Origin: REEB85 sp018971455
GTDB lineage: Bacteria; Pseudomonadota; Alphaproteobacteria; Acetobacterales; Acetobacteraceae
DNA length: 14,397 nucleotides
Assembly (NCBI GenBank): GCA_028871195.1
Contig: JAGWNT010000097.1
Location: 1-14,397, forward strand
Direction: 5' to 3'
The notes under the pieces are model-generated. The model was not told the origin of the DNA, did no database searches, and worked only from the letters and a program-made list of their open reading frames with translations. The position numbers and the translations under genes are program-made. Shown here one piece after another: positions 1 to 7,569 of the stretch. Positions within the stretch are counted from its first letter, which is position 1. Each line of letters starts with the position of its first letter.

Positions 1-160
1 TGCCATCCGCCTCGGCGACAAGGATCGGGTCCGCGCGCGTCGCCAGCAGGGCGGTGATGCGCGTGGCGATCTGCGCCTCCGTCCAGGCATAGCCAAGCTG
101 CCCGATCAACGCGCGAATGGCCGCGGCGTCGGCGCGGCTGGCCGGGCGGATGGCCGTCAC
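1..160 (-). CDS. GNAT family N-acetyltransferase, N-terminal part only
   Basis: The first 53 codons are visible; the rest lies beyond the left edge of the window. The protein opens VTAIRPASRADAAAI and continues RALIGQLGYAW, the usual opening of a GNAT acetyltransferase: a first beta strand with the IRPA signature, then helix 1 and a variable second helix. The family transfers an acetyl group from acetyl-CoA to an amine. The acetyl-CoA binding motif (R/QxxGxG/A) would lie outside the window, so substrate and activity cannot be judged. The GTG start at 160 is chosen because the homologous-looking sequence begins exactly there and no ATG is nearby. It lies 7 bases after the trpE stop, with AAGGGC inside the end of trpE as a possible ribosome binding site, so it is probably co-transcribed with trpE. 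Family fairly sure; function unknown. Confidence 0.72.
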   Translation of the reverse strand, partial: MTAIRPASRADAAAIRALIGQLGYAWTEAQIATRITALLATRADPILVAEADG

Positions 161-167
161 GGCGCGG

Positions 168-1682
168 CTATGCGCCCTTGCCGGCGGCGAAGCGCACCGC
201 CTCCTCGGCGGCGCGGAACATCGCGCGGGCCTTCTGGCGCGTCTCCTCGAATTCGGCCGCCGGATCGGAATCGGCGACGATACCGGCGCCGGCCTGCACG
301 TACATCGTGCCGTCCTTCACCACGGCGGTGCGCAGCGCGATGCAGGTGTCCATCGTGCCGTTGGCGGCGAAATAGCCGATGCAGCCGGCATAGATGCCCC
401 GGCGCACCGGCTCCAGCTCCTCGATGATCTCCATCGCCCGCACCTTCGGCGCGCCGGACAGCGTGCCGGCCGGAAAGCCCGCGGCCAGCGCGTCGATCGC
501 GTCGAGCCCGGGGCGCAGCCTGCCCTGCACGTCGGACATGATGTGCATGACGTGCGAGAAGCGCTCGATGGCAAAGCTCTCGGTCACCTTCACGCTGCCG
601 ATCTCGGCGACGCGGCCGACATCGTTGCGCCCGAGATCGAGCAGCATGAGATGCTCGGCGCGCTCCTTCGGGTCGGCCAGCAGCTCGGCCTCCAGCGCCT
701 GGTCCTCCTCATGCGTCGCCCCGCGCTTGCGTGTGCCGGCGAGGGGGCGGATGGTGACGATGCCGTCGCGCAGCCGCACCAGGATCTCCGGGCTGCTGCC
801 GACCACGCTGAAGGCCCCGAAATCGAGGAACACCATGAACGGTGCCGGGCTGATTCGCCGCAGCGCGCGGTAGAGCGCCAGCGGCGGCAGGGCGAAGGGC
901 ACGGCGAAGCGCTGGCTGAGGACGATCTGGAAGGCGTCTCCGGCGGCGATGTACTCCTTGGCGCGCGTCACGGCGGCCTTGAAGCCGGCCTCGGTGAAGG
1001 TGGAGGCGGGCTCGGCGAGCGGCGGCAGGGCCACCGGCGGGGCGGCCATCGGCAGCGGGCGGGCCATGCGGTCGGCCGCGGCGGCGAGGCGCGCCTGCGC
1101 GGCCTCCCACGCCGCGGCGGCGCTGATGCCGGGGCGCGGATAGACCGGGGCGGCGAGCGTCAGCAGGTCGGTCACGTTGTCGAAGATCGCCCACAGCATG
1201 GGCCGCGCCAGCAGGGCCTCGGGCGCGCCGATATCGTCCGGGTTCTTGGCCGGCAGGCGCTCGATCAGGCGGATCATGTCGTAGCCGAGATAGCCGATCA
1301 GGCCGCCGCACATCGGCGGCAGGAAATCCGGCACGTCGAGCTGGCTCTCGGCGATCAGCGCCCGCAGGCTGTCGAGCGGCGGGCGGGCATCCGGCGCGAA
1401 GGCGTAGGGCGCGGCGCGCGCGTCGCGGTTCAGTTCCGCGCGCCCGGCGCGGCAGCGCCAGACGAGGTCCGGCTCCAGGCCGATGATGGAATAGCGCCCG
1501 CGGCTGGCGCCGCCCTCCACGCTCTCCAGCAGGAAGGTGTTGGGCTTGCCGTCGGCCAGCTTGAGGAACACCGCGACCGGGGTTTCCAGATCGGCCACGC
1601 CGCGCTGCCAGAGCAGGTGGCCGCGTCCGGCATCGTAATCCTCGCGGAAGGCGGCGAAGCCGGGCGGCGCGGCGGCGTTCAT
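168..1682 (-). CDS. trpE: Anthranilate synthase component I
   Basis: This is the large subunit of anthranilate synthase, converting chorismate (with ammonia released from glutamine by TrpG) to anthranilate, the first committed step of tryptophan synthesis in the cytosol. The 504 residues match the family's usual length. The N-terminal regulatory domain has LLES at 51-54, the motif whose serine contributes to tryptophan feedback binding. The chorismate-binding domain shows VVGSSPEILVR (293-303), PLAGTRKRG (313-321), a DLGRNDVGRV segment (349-358), AGTLSGAPK (405-413), the AGCIGYF block (432-438) and the QAGAGIVADSDP block (463-474). The ATG at 1682 has GAGGTGA a short distance upstream. It sits 22 bases after the upstream isomerase stop, so the two are probably one operon, with no leader or attenuator in that gap. 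No trpG follows directly. Similar enzymes (PabB, isochorismate synthase) are less likely given LLES and the full-length match. Confidence 0.96.
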   Translation of the reverse strand: MNAAAPPGFAAFREDYDAGRGHLLWQRGVADLETPVAVFLKLADGKPNTFLLESVEGGASRGRYSIIGLEPDLVWRCRAGRAELNRDARAAPYAFAPDARPPLDSLRALIAESQLDVPDFLPPMCGGLIGYLGYDMIRLIERLPAKNPDDIGAPEALLARPMLWAIFDNVTDLLTLAAPVYPRPGISAAAAWEAAQARLAAAADRMARPLPMAAPPVALPPLAEPASTFTEAGFKAAVTRAKEYIAAGDAFQIVLSQRFAVPFALPPLALYRALRRISPAPFMVFLDFGAFSVVGSSPEILVRLRDGIVTIRPLAGTRKRGATHEEDQALEAELLADPKERAEHLMLLDLGRNDVGRVAEIGSVKVTESFAIERFSHVMHIMSDVQGRLRPGLDAIDALAAGFPAGTLSGAPKVRAMEIIEELEPVRRGIYAGCIGYFAANGTMDTCIALRTAVVKDGTMYVQAGAGIVADSDPAAEFEETRQKARAMFRAAEEAVRFAAGKGA

Positions 1683-1704
1683 GGGATACTCACCTCGGTG
1701 GCTC

Positions 1705-3615
1705 TCACTGGCTCTGCTGGGTCACGCTGTCGAGCAGCGCTTTGTTGATGGTGGGCTGGGCGCGGTCGCGCAGGGCGATGGTCAGCACACTCTGCACGTC
1801 GTCGCCCAGCGCCTTGGTCAGCGCGTCGCGCACCTGGCCGAAGCCGATCGGGTCGGCATTCGGGTCCGGATCGTCGATCCGGGTCAGCACGGCGACGGTG
1901 AAGCCGTCGGCGGTCTGCACCATCGTGGCCTCGCCCTGCTTGAGGCTGAACAGCGGCTCGACCAGCTGCGAGGGCACGCCGGCGGCGCCCGAGATGCGGC
2001 TGGCGGCGGGCAGGGTGCGCACGGTGAGGCCGGCGGCCGCGGCGGCGAAGGGCGTGCCGGATTTCACCGCGGTCAGGATGGCGGTGGCGGCCACGTTCTG
2101 CTCGCGCACCACCGCGTCATGGGTCCAGTCGGCGGTCACCTCCTTCTGGACGTCGGCGAAGGGTCTGGCGGCGGGCGGCGTGATCTTGCTCACCTCGAGG
2201 GCGAAATAGCCCTGGCTGCCATCGGCGGCCTGCAGCCCGTCGGTCAGCGTCGGCGGATCGCCGGGCTTGGCGGCGAAGGCCGCGGCGACCAGCGCCCGGC
2301 GCAGCGCGTCCGAGCCGGGGATCGGCGCGGGCTTGCCCTCGGGCGTGTTGCCGCTTGAATCCAGCGTGCCCTCGACGGCGGCCAGCCCGAGATCGGTCGG
2401 CAGGGTGTCGAGGGCGGCGCCGCCGGAGAGCAGGTCGTCGAGCTTGGCGGCGGCGTCGGCGATGCGGTTGGCCGCCTTGTCGGCGACGATCTGCGCGCGC
2501 AGCTGGTCCTTCATCTCGTCGAAGCTGCGGCTGACGCCGGGGATGATCTTGGTCACCTTCAGCACGTGCCAGCCGAGCGCGCTGTGCACCGGCGCCGGCA
2601 CCGTGTCGGGCACCGCGGCGAACACCGCCTGCGCCAGCTCCGGCGCCGGGAACTCGGCGGCCGTCGCGTCGGTCAGCTCGACGGCCGAGGCGCCCGCGGC
2701 GGTGGCGAGCTTCTGCATCACCGCCCAATCCGCGCCGGCCTGCCATTGCTTCGCCAGCGCCTGCGCCTTGGCCTCGTCGGCCGCCAGCAGCACCTCGGCG
2801 GTGCGCTTCTCGGGCTGGTTGAAGGCCGCCTTGCGCGCGTCATAGGCCGCGTGCAGCTCGGCGTCCGTCACCGTGATGTCCTTGGCCACCGTCTCCGGCG
2901 CCAGCACGACCGCCCTGATTCGGCGGTATTCGGGGGTGGAGTAGCCGCCCAGATGGTTCTCGTACCAGCGCTTCAGCTCGGCCGCGGTGGGGGCGGCGGG
3001 CGGAGGGGCGGCGGCGAAGGGCAGATCGACCGCCTCGGCGACGCGCGTCTCGTGCTGGAACTGATAGACCTCGCGCGTCAGCAGCCCGGGGCTGGCGACC
3101 GGGGCGCGGACGGCGCCCATCAGCTGGCGCTGGGCGAGATCGGCGCGCACGATGGCGAGGAAATTGGGCTCGGTCATGTTGTTGCTGCGCAGGACCGTCT
3201 GATAGGTCGCGGGATCGAAAGTGCCGCCGGGCCCGTGAAAGGCCGGGATGCTCCACACCTCCTGGTTCAGCGCGGCCTTGGACACGCCGAGGCCCATCCG
3301 ATCCGCCGCCTCGCTCAGCGCGGTCTGGGTGATGAGCTGCTCCAGCGCCTGGGCGGCGACGCCCTGGCGCATGGCCGGCGTGGGCTGCACCTGGGTGCCG
3401 AGCGCCCGCGTCACCTGCGTCAGCGCGCGCTGGTAGGCGGCCTGCATCGCGGGCAGCTCGATCTTCTGGCCGCCGACATTGGCCACCGTGGTCGAACTGC
3501 CGAACAGCGTCGGCAGGGCGCTGCCGATGCCCCACAACACGAAGGTGGCGACGAGCAGCAGGAAGAAGGCGCGGGCAACCCAGGAATCGAGGTGGCGGCG
3601 GAAGCTGGCGAGCAT
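1705..3615 (-). CDS. ppiD: SurA/PpiD-type membrane-anchored peptidyl-prolyl cis-trans isomerase
   Basis: A 636-residue envelope folding factor of the SurA N-terminal/PpiD family. Family knowledge: such proteins sit in the inner membrane by one N-terminal helix and act on exported proteins leaving the Sec translocon. Visible parts: a short basic N-terminus (residues 1-12), one hydrophobic segment (about 13-35), a SurA-like chaperone region (about 40-250), and a parvulin-like domain (about 271-357) ending FAAVPDTVPAPVHSALGWHV, which resembles the end of a rotamase domain. A long helical C-terminal region (360-636) completes the protein. The parvulin core looks divergent, so isomerase activity is uncertain and a chaperone role is as likely. 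The start at 3615 (MLASFRRHLDSW) is chosen because it puts the basic residues and membrane helix at the N-terminus; an open frame continues to 3672 but encodes an unconvincing extension. It is first gene before trpE, a common alphaproteobacterial pairing. Confidence 0.88.
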   Translation of the reverse strand: MLASFRRHLDSWVARAFFLLLVATFVLWGIGSALPTLFGSSTTVANVGGQKIELPAMQAAYQRALTQVTRALGTQVQPTPAMRQGVAAQALEQLITQTALSEAADRMGLGVSKAALNQEVWSIPAFHGPGGTFDPATYQTVLRSNNMTEPNFLAIVRADLAQRQLMGAVRAPVASPGLLTREVYQFQHETRVAEAVDLPFAAAPPPAAPTAAELKRWYENHLGGYSTPEYRRIRAVVLAPETVAKDITVTDAELHAAYDARKAAFNQPEKRTAEVLLAADEAKAQALAKQWQAGADWAVMQKLATAAGASAVELTDATAAEFPAPELAQAVFAAVPDTVPAPVHSALGWHVLKVTKIIPGVSRSFDEMKDQLRAQIVADKAANRIADAAAKLDDLLSGGAALDTLPTDLGLAAVEGTLDSSGNTPEGKPAPIPGSDALRRALVAAAFAAKPGDPPTLTDGLQAADGSQGYFALEVSKITPPAARPFADVQKEVTADWTHDAVVREQNVAATAILTAVKSGTPFAAAAAGLTVRTLPAASRISGAAGVPSQLVEPLFSLKQGEATMVQTADGFTVAVLTRIDDPDPNADPIGFGQVRDALTKALGDDVQSVLTIALRDRAQPTINKALLDSVTQQSQ

Positions 3616-3642
3616 GCGTGTGTCTCGTTGGAAAGGGGCCGC

Positions 3643-3671
3643 ACCATAGTGTCGGGGCGGTGCGGCGTCCA
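3643..3671 (-). promoter_or_regulatory. Candidate sigma-70-type promoter for the ppiD-trpE operon
   Basis: Reading the minus strand, TGGACG (3671-3666) is followed after 17 bases by TATGGT (3648-3643). Both boxes match the consensus at four of six positions with ideal spacing. The predicted start would be near 3636, about 20 bases before the ppiD ATG. This is a pattern match only, in a 179-base divergent intergenic region that must hold promoters for both directions. Confidence 0.4.
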
Positions 3672-3712
3672 TCTTGCCCGCCCATCTCGTCCGCCCATTT
3701 CCCCGGGCCGTC

Positions 3713-3742
3713 TTGCCCGCACGGTTGCGCCGCCGCTATGAC
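3713..3742 (+). promoter_or_regulatory. Candidate promoter for tpiA-secG
   Basis: TTGCCC at 3713-3718 is followed after 18 bases by TATGAC at 3737-3742 (or CTATGA with 17). This places transcription start near 3749, leaving a leader of about 45 bases before the tpiA ATG at 3795. The boxes are partial matches; support comes mainly from position in the divergent region. Confidence 0.38.
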
Positions 3743-3794
3743 CGGCCGCGAACGGGGCACCGTGCAGACGGGGCAGGGGACAGGGGAGAGCGGC

Positions 3795-4553
3795 ATGCGC
3801 CAGCTGATCGCGGGCAACTGGAAGATGAACGGCCTCGCCGGGGCGGGGGCGGCCATCGCCGGCGCCGTGCGTCAGGGGGCGGCGGGCCTGGCCTGCGACC
3901 TGGTGATCTGCCCGCCGGCGACGCTGCTGATCCCGCTCGCCCAGGCGCTGGCCGGCTCGCCCGTGGAACTCGGCGGGCAGGATTGCCATGCCGCGCAGTC
4001 GGGCGCCCATACCGGCGATATCGCGGCGCCGATGCTGCGCGATGCCGGCGCGCGCTGGGTCATCCTCGGCCATTCCGAGCGTCGCGCGGCGCATGGCGAG
4101 AGCGATTCCGCAGTGCATGCCAAGGTGCTGGCGGCCGTCGCCGCCGGGCTCGCCCCGATCGTCTGCGTCGGCGAGAGCGAGGCCGAGCGGGCGGCGGGCC
4201 GCCACGAGGCGGTGATCGCCGGCCAGCTCGCGGCCGGCCTGCCGGAGGGGTTCGCCGGCGTCGTGGCCTATGAGCCGATCTGGGCGATCGGCACCGGGCG
4301 GACGGCGAGCCTGGCCGACATTGCCGCCATGCACGCCTTCATCCGCGCCCGCCTGGCCGCCCGCCACGCCGCCGGGGCGGCTGCGCGCATTCTCTATGGC
4401 GGCTCTGTGAAGGCCGAGAATGCCCGCGATATCCTGGCGGTGCCGGAGGTGGGCGGTGCCCTGGTCGGCGGCGCCAGCCTGGATGCGGCCGCTTTCCTGG
4501 CGATCGGCCATGCCTGCGCGCAGGACACTTGCATTCAGGCCAATCGCGGCTAG
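3795..4553 (+). CDS. tpiA: Triosephosphate isomerase
   Basis: Interconverts dihydroxyacetone phosphate and glyceraldehyde 3-phosphate in glycolysis and gluconeogenesis; cytosolic (beta/alpha)8 barrel, dimeric in most bacteria. All catalytic landmarks are present in 252 residues: N8 and K10 in AGNWKMN, the catalytic histidine H93 in ILGHSERR, the catalytic base E160 in AYEPIWAIGTG with the mobile loop just after it, and the phosphate-binding YGGSVKAEN and GGALVGGASL segments. The ATG at 3795 is preceded by GGGGAGAG at good spacing and gives the standard N-terminus; an open frame reaches back to 3618 but the extra 59 residues have no family counterpart. secG follows 27 bases after the stop, so the two are probably co-transcribed. 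Confidence 0.97.
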   Translation: MRQLIAGNWKMNGLAGAGAAIAGAVRQGAAGLACDLVICPPATLLIPLAQALAGSPVELGGQDCHAAQSGAHTGDIAAPMLRDAGARWVILGHSERRAAHGESDSAVHAKVLAAVAAGLAPIVCVGESEAERAAGRHEAVIAGQLAAGLPEGFAGVVAYEPIWAIGTGRTASLADIAAMHAFIRARLAARHAAGAAARILYGGSVKAENARDILAVPEVGGALVGGASLDAAAFLAIGHACAQDTCIQANRG

Positions 4554-4580
4554 AAGGGGCGCCGCAATGCGGGGAGCCCG

Positions 4581-4904
4581 ATGACCACCGTTCTGCTGAT
4601 CGTCCATCTGTTCGTCACCCTCGCCCTGATCGGCGTCGTGCTGATCCAGCGCAGCGAAGGCGGCGGGCTGGGCATCGGCACGTCCCAGGGCATGGGCAGC
4701 TTCATGTCCGGGCGGGGCACCGCCAATCTGCTGACGCGCACCACCGCCATTCTGGGCACCATCTTCTTCGCCCTGTCCCTGGCGCTGGCGCTGCTCAATC
4801 GCGGCACGGCGGGCGTCGGCAAGCCGTTGATCGAGGCGCCGCCGCCGGTCAGCGCGCCGGCCGCCCCCGCGGCGCCCACCGGCCCGGCCGTGCCAACGAA
4901 ATAG
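4581..4904 (+). CDS. secG: Preprotein translocase subunit SecG
   Basis: SecG is the small accessory subunit of the SecYEG channel that moves unfolded proteins across or into the inner membrane and assists the SecA motor. The 107-residue protein shows the expected layout: a hydrophobic helix at about 3-22, a conserved polar loop with IQRSEGGGLG and then a GTANLLTR segment (residues 22-53), a second helix at about 55-73, and a proline/alanine-rich C-terminal tail typical of alphaproteobacterial SecG. The ATG has GGGGAG upstream. It lies between tpiA and pyrG, the usual alphaproteobacterial order. Confidence 0.95.
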   Translation: MTTVLLIVHLFVTLALIGVVLIQRSEGGGLGIGTSQGMGSFMSGRGTANLLTRTTAILGTIFFALSLALALLNRGTAGVGKPLIEAPPPVSAPAAPAAPTGPAVPTK

Positions 4905-5016
4905 GCGCCCCCGCCCGCGCCGCGGTTTCCGACGCTCCCGGCCGGCATCCCGGCCCCTCCTCCAACGCAGGACAGCAATCGTGATGGATGGGTTTCCCGG
5001 GACTCGGGCGCCGACC

Positions 5017-5030
5017 TATATTGGGTGCCC
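5017..5030 (+). promoter_or_regulatory. Candidate -10 element for a leaderless pyrG transcript
   Basis: TATATT at 5017-5022 matches the TATAAT consensus at five of six positions in otherwise GC-rich DNA. It ends 8 bases before the pyrG ATG at 5031, so transcription would begin at or within a base or two of the start codon. No purine-rich ribosome binding site stands before the ATG, which fits a leaderless message. The -35 region (around 4993-4998, TTTCCC) is poor. Confidence 0.38.
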
Positions 5031-6662
5031 ATGACGCGGTTCGTCTTCATCACCGGCGGCGTGGTTTCCTCCCTCGGCAAGGGCATCGCCTCGGCGGCAC
5101 TCGGTGCGCTGCTGCAGGCGCGCGGCTACGCCGTGCGGCTGCGCAAGCTCGACCCCTATCTCAACGTCGATCCGGGCACGATGTCGCCGCTCCAGCATGG
5201 CGAGGTCTTCGTCACCGATGACGGGGCGGAGACCGATCTCGATCTCGGCCATTACGAGCGCTTCACCGGCGTCTCCGCCCGGCGCAGCGACAACGCCACC
5301 ACCGGGCGCATCTATTCGGAGGTGATCGCCCGCGAGCGGCGCGGCGATTATCTCGGCGCCACCGTGCAGGTCATTCCGCACATTACCGACGCCATCAAGG
5401 ATGCCATCACCCGCGAGACCGAGGGGCTCGATTTCGTGCTCATCGAAATCGGCGGCACGGTCGGCGACATCGAGAGCCTGCCCTTCCTTGAGGCGATCCG
5501 CCAGCTGGGCAACGAGCTCGGTCCCCAGCGGGTAATGTTCGTGCATCTGACGCTGCTGCCGTGGATCCCCTCGGCCGGCGAGCTCAAGACCAAGCCGACG
5601 CAGCATTCCGTGAAGGAGCTGCTCAGCGTTGGCATCCAGCCGCACATGCTGCTCTGCCGCTGCGACCGGCCGATTCCGGAGAATGAGCGGCGCAAGATCG
5701 CGCTGTTCTGCAACGTGCGCCCGCAGGCGGTGATCGCGGCGCTCGATGTCGAGACCATCTACGCCGTGCCGATCAGCTACCACGCCGAGGGCATGGACCG
5801 CGAGGTGCTGCGCCATTTCGGCCTGCCGTACGATGTCGAGCCCGACGTCTCGCGCTGGCAGAGCATCGTCTCCACCCTGCGCGCGCCCGAGGGCGAGGTG
5901 CGGATCGCCGTGGTCGGCAAATACACCAATCTTCTCGACAGCTACAAAAGCCTCGCCGAGGCGCTGACGCATGGCGGCATCGCCAACCGCGTGCGGGTGC
6001 GGCTGGACTGGATGGACAGCGAGATCTTCGAGCAGCCGGACGCCGTGGAGCGGCTGGACGGGGTGCACGGCATCCTGGTGCCCGGCGGCTTCGGCGAGCG
6101 CGGCACCGAGGGCAAGATCGAGGCGGTGCGCTTCGCCCGCGAGCGCGGGGTGCCGTTCCTCGGCATCTGCTTCGGCATGCAGATGGCGGTGATCGAGGCG
6201 GCGCGGCATCTGGCGGGATTCCCCCATGCCTCGTCGAGCGAGTTCGGCCCGTGCGAGGAGCCGGTGGTCGGCCTGCTCACCGAATGGGCGCGCGGCAACG
6301 AGATCGAACGCCGCGCGCAGGGGGGCGATCTCGGCGGCACGATGCGGCTCGGCGCCTATCCGGCGGTGCTCGAGGCCGGCTCGCTGGTGCGCGACATCTA
6401 TGACGACGCGGCCGAGATTTTCGAGCGGCACCGGCATCGCTACGAGGTCAATGTCCGCTACCGCGACGCGCTGGAGGCGCGCGGCCTGCGCTTTTCCGGA
6501 ATGTCGCCTGATGGCGTGCTGCCCGAGATCGTCGAGCTGCCTGGCCATCCCTGGTTTCTCGGCGTGCAGTTCCATCCCGAGCTGAAATCCAAGCCCTTCG
6601 CGCCGCACCCGCTGTTCCGCGGCTTCATCGCCGCCGCCGTCAAGCAGGCCCGCCTTGTCTGA
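5031..6662 (+). CDS. pyrG: CTP synthase (glutamine-hydrolysing)
   Basis: Makes CTP from UTP, ATP and glutamine, the last step of pyrimidine nucleotide synthesis; a cytosolic tetramer. The 543 residues have the usual two domains. The amidoligase domain (1 to about 270) carries GGVVSSLGKG (9-18), LDPYLNVDPGTMSP (40-53), HGEVFVTDDGAETDLDLGHYE (56-76) and IGGTVGDIES (140-149). The class I glutamine amidotransferase domain (about 290-540) has the nucleophile C380 in GICFGMQ and the H515/E517 pair in FHPE, with PGGFGERG at 351-358 forming the oxyanion region. The ATG at 5031 gives the family N-terminus MTRFVFITGG; a GTG two codons upstream is possible but less likely. No clear ribosome binding site precedes it. 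The last 8 bases overlap the start of kdsA. Confidence 0.98.
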   Translation: MTRFVFITGGVVSSLGKGIASAALGALLQARGYAVRLRKLDPYLNVDPGTMSPLQHGEVFVTDDGAETDLDLGHYERFTGVSARRSDNATTGRIYSEVIARERRGDYLGATVQVIPHITDAIKDAITRETEGLDFVLIEIGGTVGDIESLPFLEAIRQLGNELGPQRVMFVHLTLLPWIPSAGELKTKPTQHSVKELLSVGIQPHMLLCRCDRPIPENERRKIALFCNVRPQAVIAALDVETIYAVPISYHAEGMDREVLRHFGLPYDVEPDVSRWQSIVSTLRAPEGEVRIAVVGKYTNLLDSYKSLAEALTHGGIANRVRVRLDWMDSEIFEQPDAVERLDGVHGILVPGGFGERGTEGKIEAVRFARERGVPFLGICFGMQMAVIEAARHLAGFPHASSSEFGPCEEPVVGLLTEWARGNEIERRAQGGDLGGTMRLGAYPAVLEAGSLVRDIYDDAAEIFERHRHRYEVNVRYRDALEARGLRFSGMSPDGVLPEIVELPGHPWFLGVQFHPELKSKPFAPHPLFRGFIAAAVKQARLV

Positions 6663-7506
6663 GCGCGAGCCTGTCCCGGCGGCGCCGCGCACCGTCCATG
6701 TCGGCGGGGTTGCCATCGGCAACGCCCAGCCGTTCGTGCTCATCGCCGGGCCCTGCCAGATCGAGAGCGTCGGCCATGCGCTGGAGATGGCCGCGGCGAT
6801 CGACGAGATCTGCGCGGCCCTGGAAATTCCCTGGATCTACAAGAGCAGTTTCGACAAGGCCAACCGCACCAGCGGCGGCGCCGCGCGCGGCGTCGGCATG
6901 GCGCGCGGGCTTGCCGTTCTGGCCGAGGTGCGCGCGCGCTTCGGCTGCCCGGTGCTGACGGACGTGCACGGCCCGGAACAATGCGCGCCGGCCGCCGAGG
7001 CGGTGGATATTCTGCAGATCCCGGCCTTTCTGTGCCGCCAGACCGACCTGCTGGTCGCCGCCGGCGAGACCGGGCAGGCGGTCAACGTCAAGAAGGGCCA
7101 GTTCCTGGCGCCGTGGGACATGGTGAACGTGGCGGCGAAGATCGCCGCCACCGGCAATGAGCGCATTCTGCTCACCGAGCGCGGCGCGAGCTTCGGCTAC
7201 AATACGCTGGTCAGCGACATGCGCGCCCTGCCGATCATGGCGCGCACCGGCTATCCGGTGGTGTTCGACGCGACGCACTCGGTGCAGCAGCCGGGCGGGC
7301 AGGGGGCATCCTCGGGCGGCCAGCGCGAGTTCGCCCCGGTGCTGGCGCGCGCGGCCCTCGCCGTCGGCGTCGCCGCGGTTTTCATCGAAACCCATCAGGA
7401 CCCGGACCACGCGCCGAGCGACGGGCCGAACATGATCCCGATCGGCGAAATGCCGGCCCTGCTGGCCCGGCTCCAGGCCTTCGACCGGCTCGCCAAGCAA
7501 GGCTGA
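6655..7506 (+). CDS. kdsA: 3-deoxy-8-phosphooctulonate synthase (KDO-8-phosphate synthase)
   Basis: Condenses phosphoenolpyruvate with arabinose 5-phosphate to give KDO 8-phosphate, precursor of the Kdo that joins lipid A to the lipopolysaccharide core. In 283 residues the TIM-barrel landmarks are clear: AGPCQIES (31-38), YKSSFDKANRTS (62-73), LTDVHGPEQ (101-109), IPAFLCRQTDLL (122-133), VNVKKGQFLAPWD (143-155), ERGASFGYN (175-183) and DATHSVQQPGG (205-215). C34, H208, E245 and D256 have the same spacing (174, 37, 11) as the metal ligands of the metal-dependent class, so this enzyme should need a divalent metal, unlike the E. coli type with asparagine in place of the cysteine. The TTG start at 6655 is used because no ATG or GTG lies near the conserved N-terminus; it overlaps the pyrG stop by 8 bases, suggesting translational coupling. 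Confidence 0.96.
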   Translation: MSEREPVPAAPRTVHVGGVAIGNAQPFVLIAGPCQIESVGHALEMAAAIDEICAALEIPWIYKSSFDKANRTSGGAARGVGMARGLAVLAEVRARFGCPVLTDVHGPEQCAPAAEAVDILQIPAFLCRQTDLLVAAGETGQAVNVKKGQFLAPWDMVNVAAKIAATGNERILLTERGASFGYNTLVSDMRALPIMARTGYPVVFDATHSVQQPGGQGASSGGQREFAPVLARAALAVGVAAVFIETHQDPDHAPSDGPNMIPIGEMPALLARLQAFDRLAKQG

Positions 7507-7569
7507 TCGGCCGCGGGCTCGGCCGCGAGCATCCAGGCGTTCCGGAACACGGCCCTCCGACCCGATGAG

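Noticed and set aside
117..1748. Long open frame on the plus strand opposite trpE
   Set aside because: It mirrors trpE on the other strand. In DNA this rich in GC stop codons are rare, and the translation is low-complexity Ala/Arg/Gly/His with no family features.
2566..3741. Long plus-strand open frame opposite the ppiD-like gene
   Set aside because: Its translation is Gly/Arg/His-rich and domainless, while the opposite strand encodes a recognisable membrane-anchored isomerase.
3420..4607. Minus-strand open frame opposite tpiA
   Set aside because: It runs across the divergent promoter region and opposite a complete tpiA with all catalytic residues; no recognisable protein.
5025..5030. Alternative GTG start for pyrG
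   Set aside because: It adds only two residues before the conserved MTRFVFITGG and has no ribosome binding site of its own.
5016..6743. 575-codon minus-strand open frame opposite pyrG
   Set aside because: The plus strand is an unmistakable CTP synthase; the antisense translation is rich in Ala, Arg and His and has no conserved motifs.
7539..7548. Perfect palindrome GTTCCGGAAC after kdsA
   Set aside because: It contains GTTC but not with the N7 spacing of an SOS box, and a 10-base palindrome is expected by chance in this composition.
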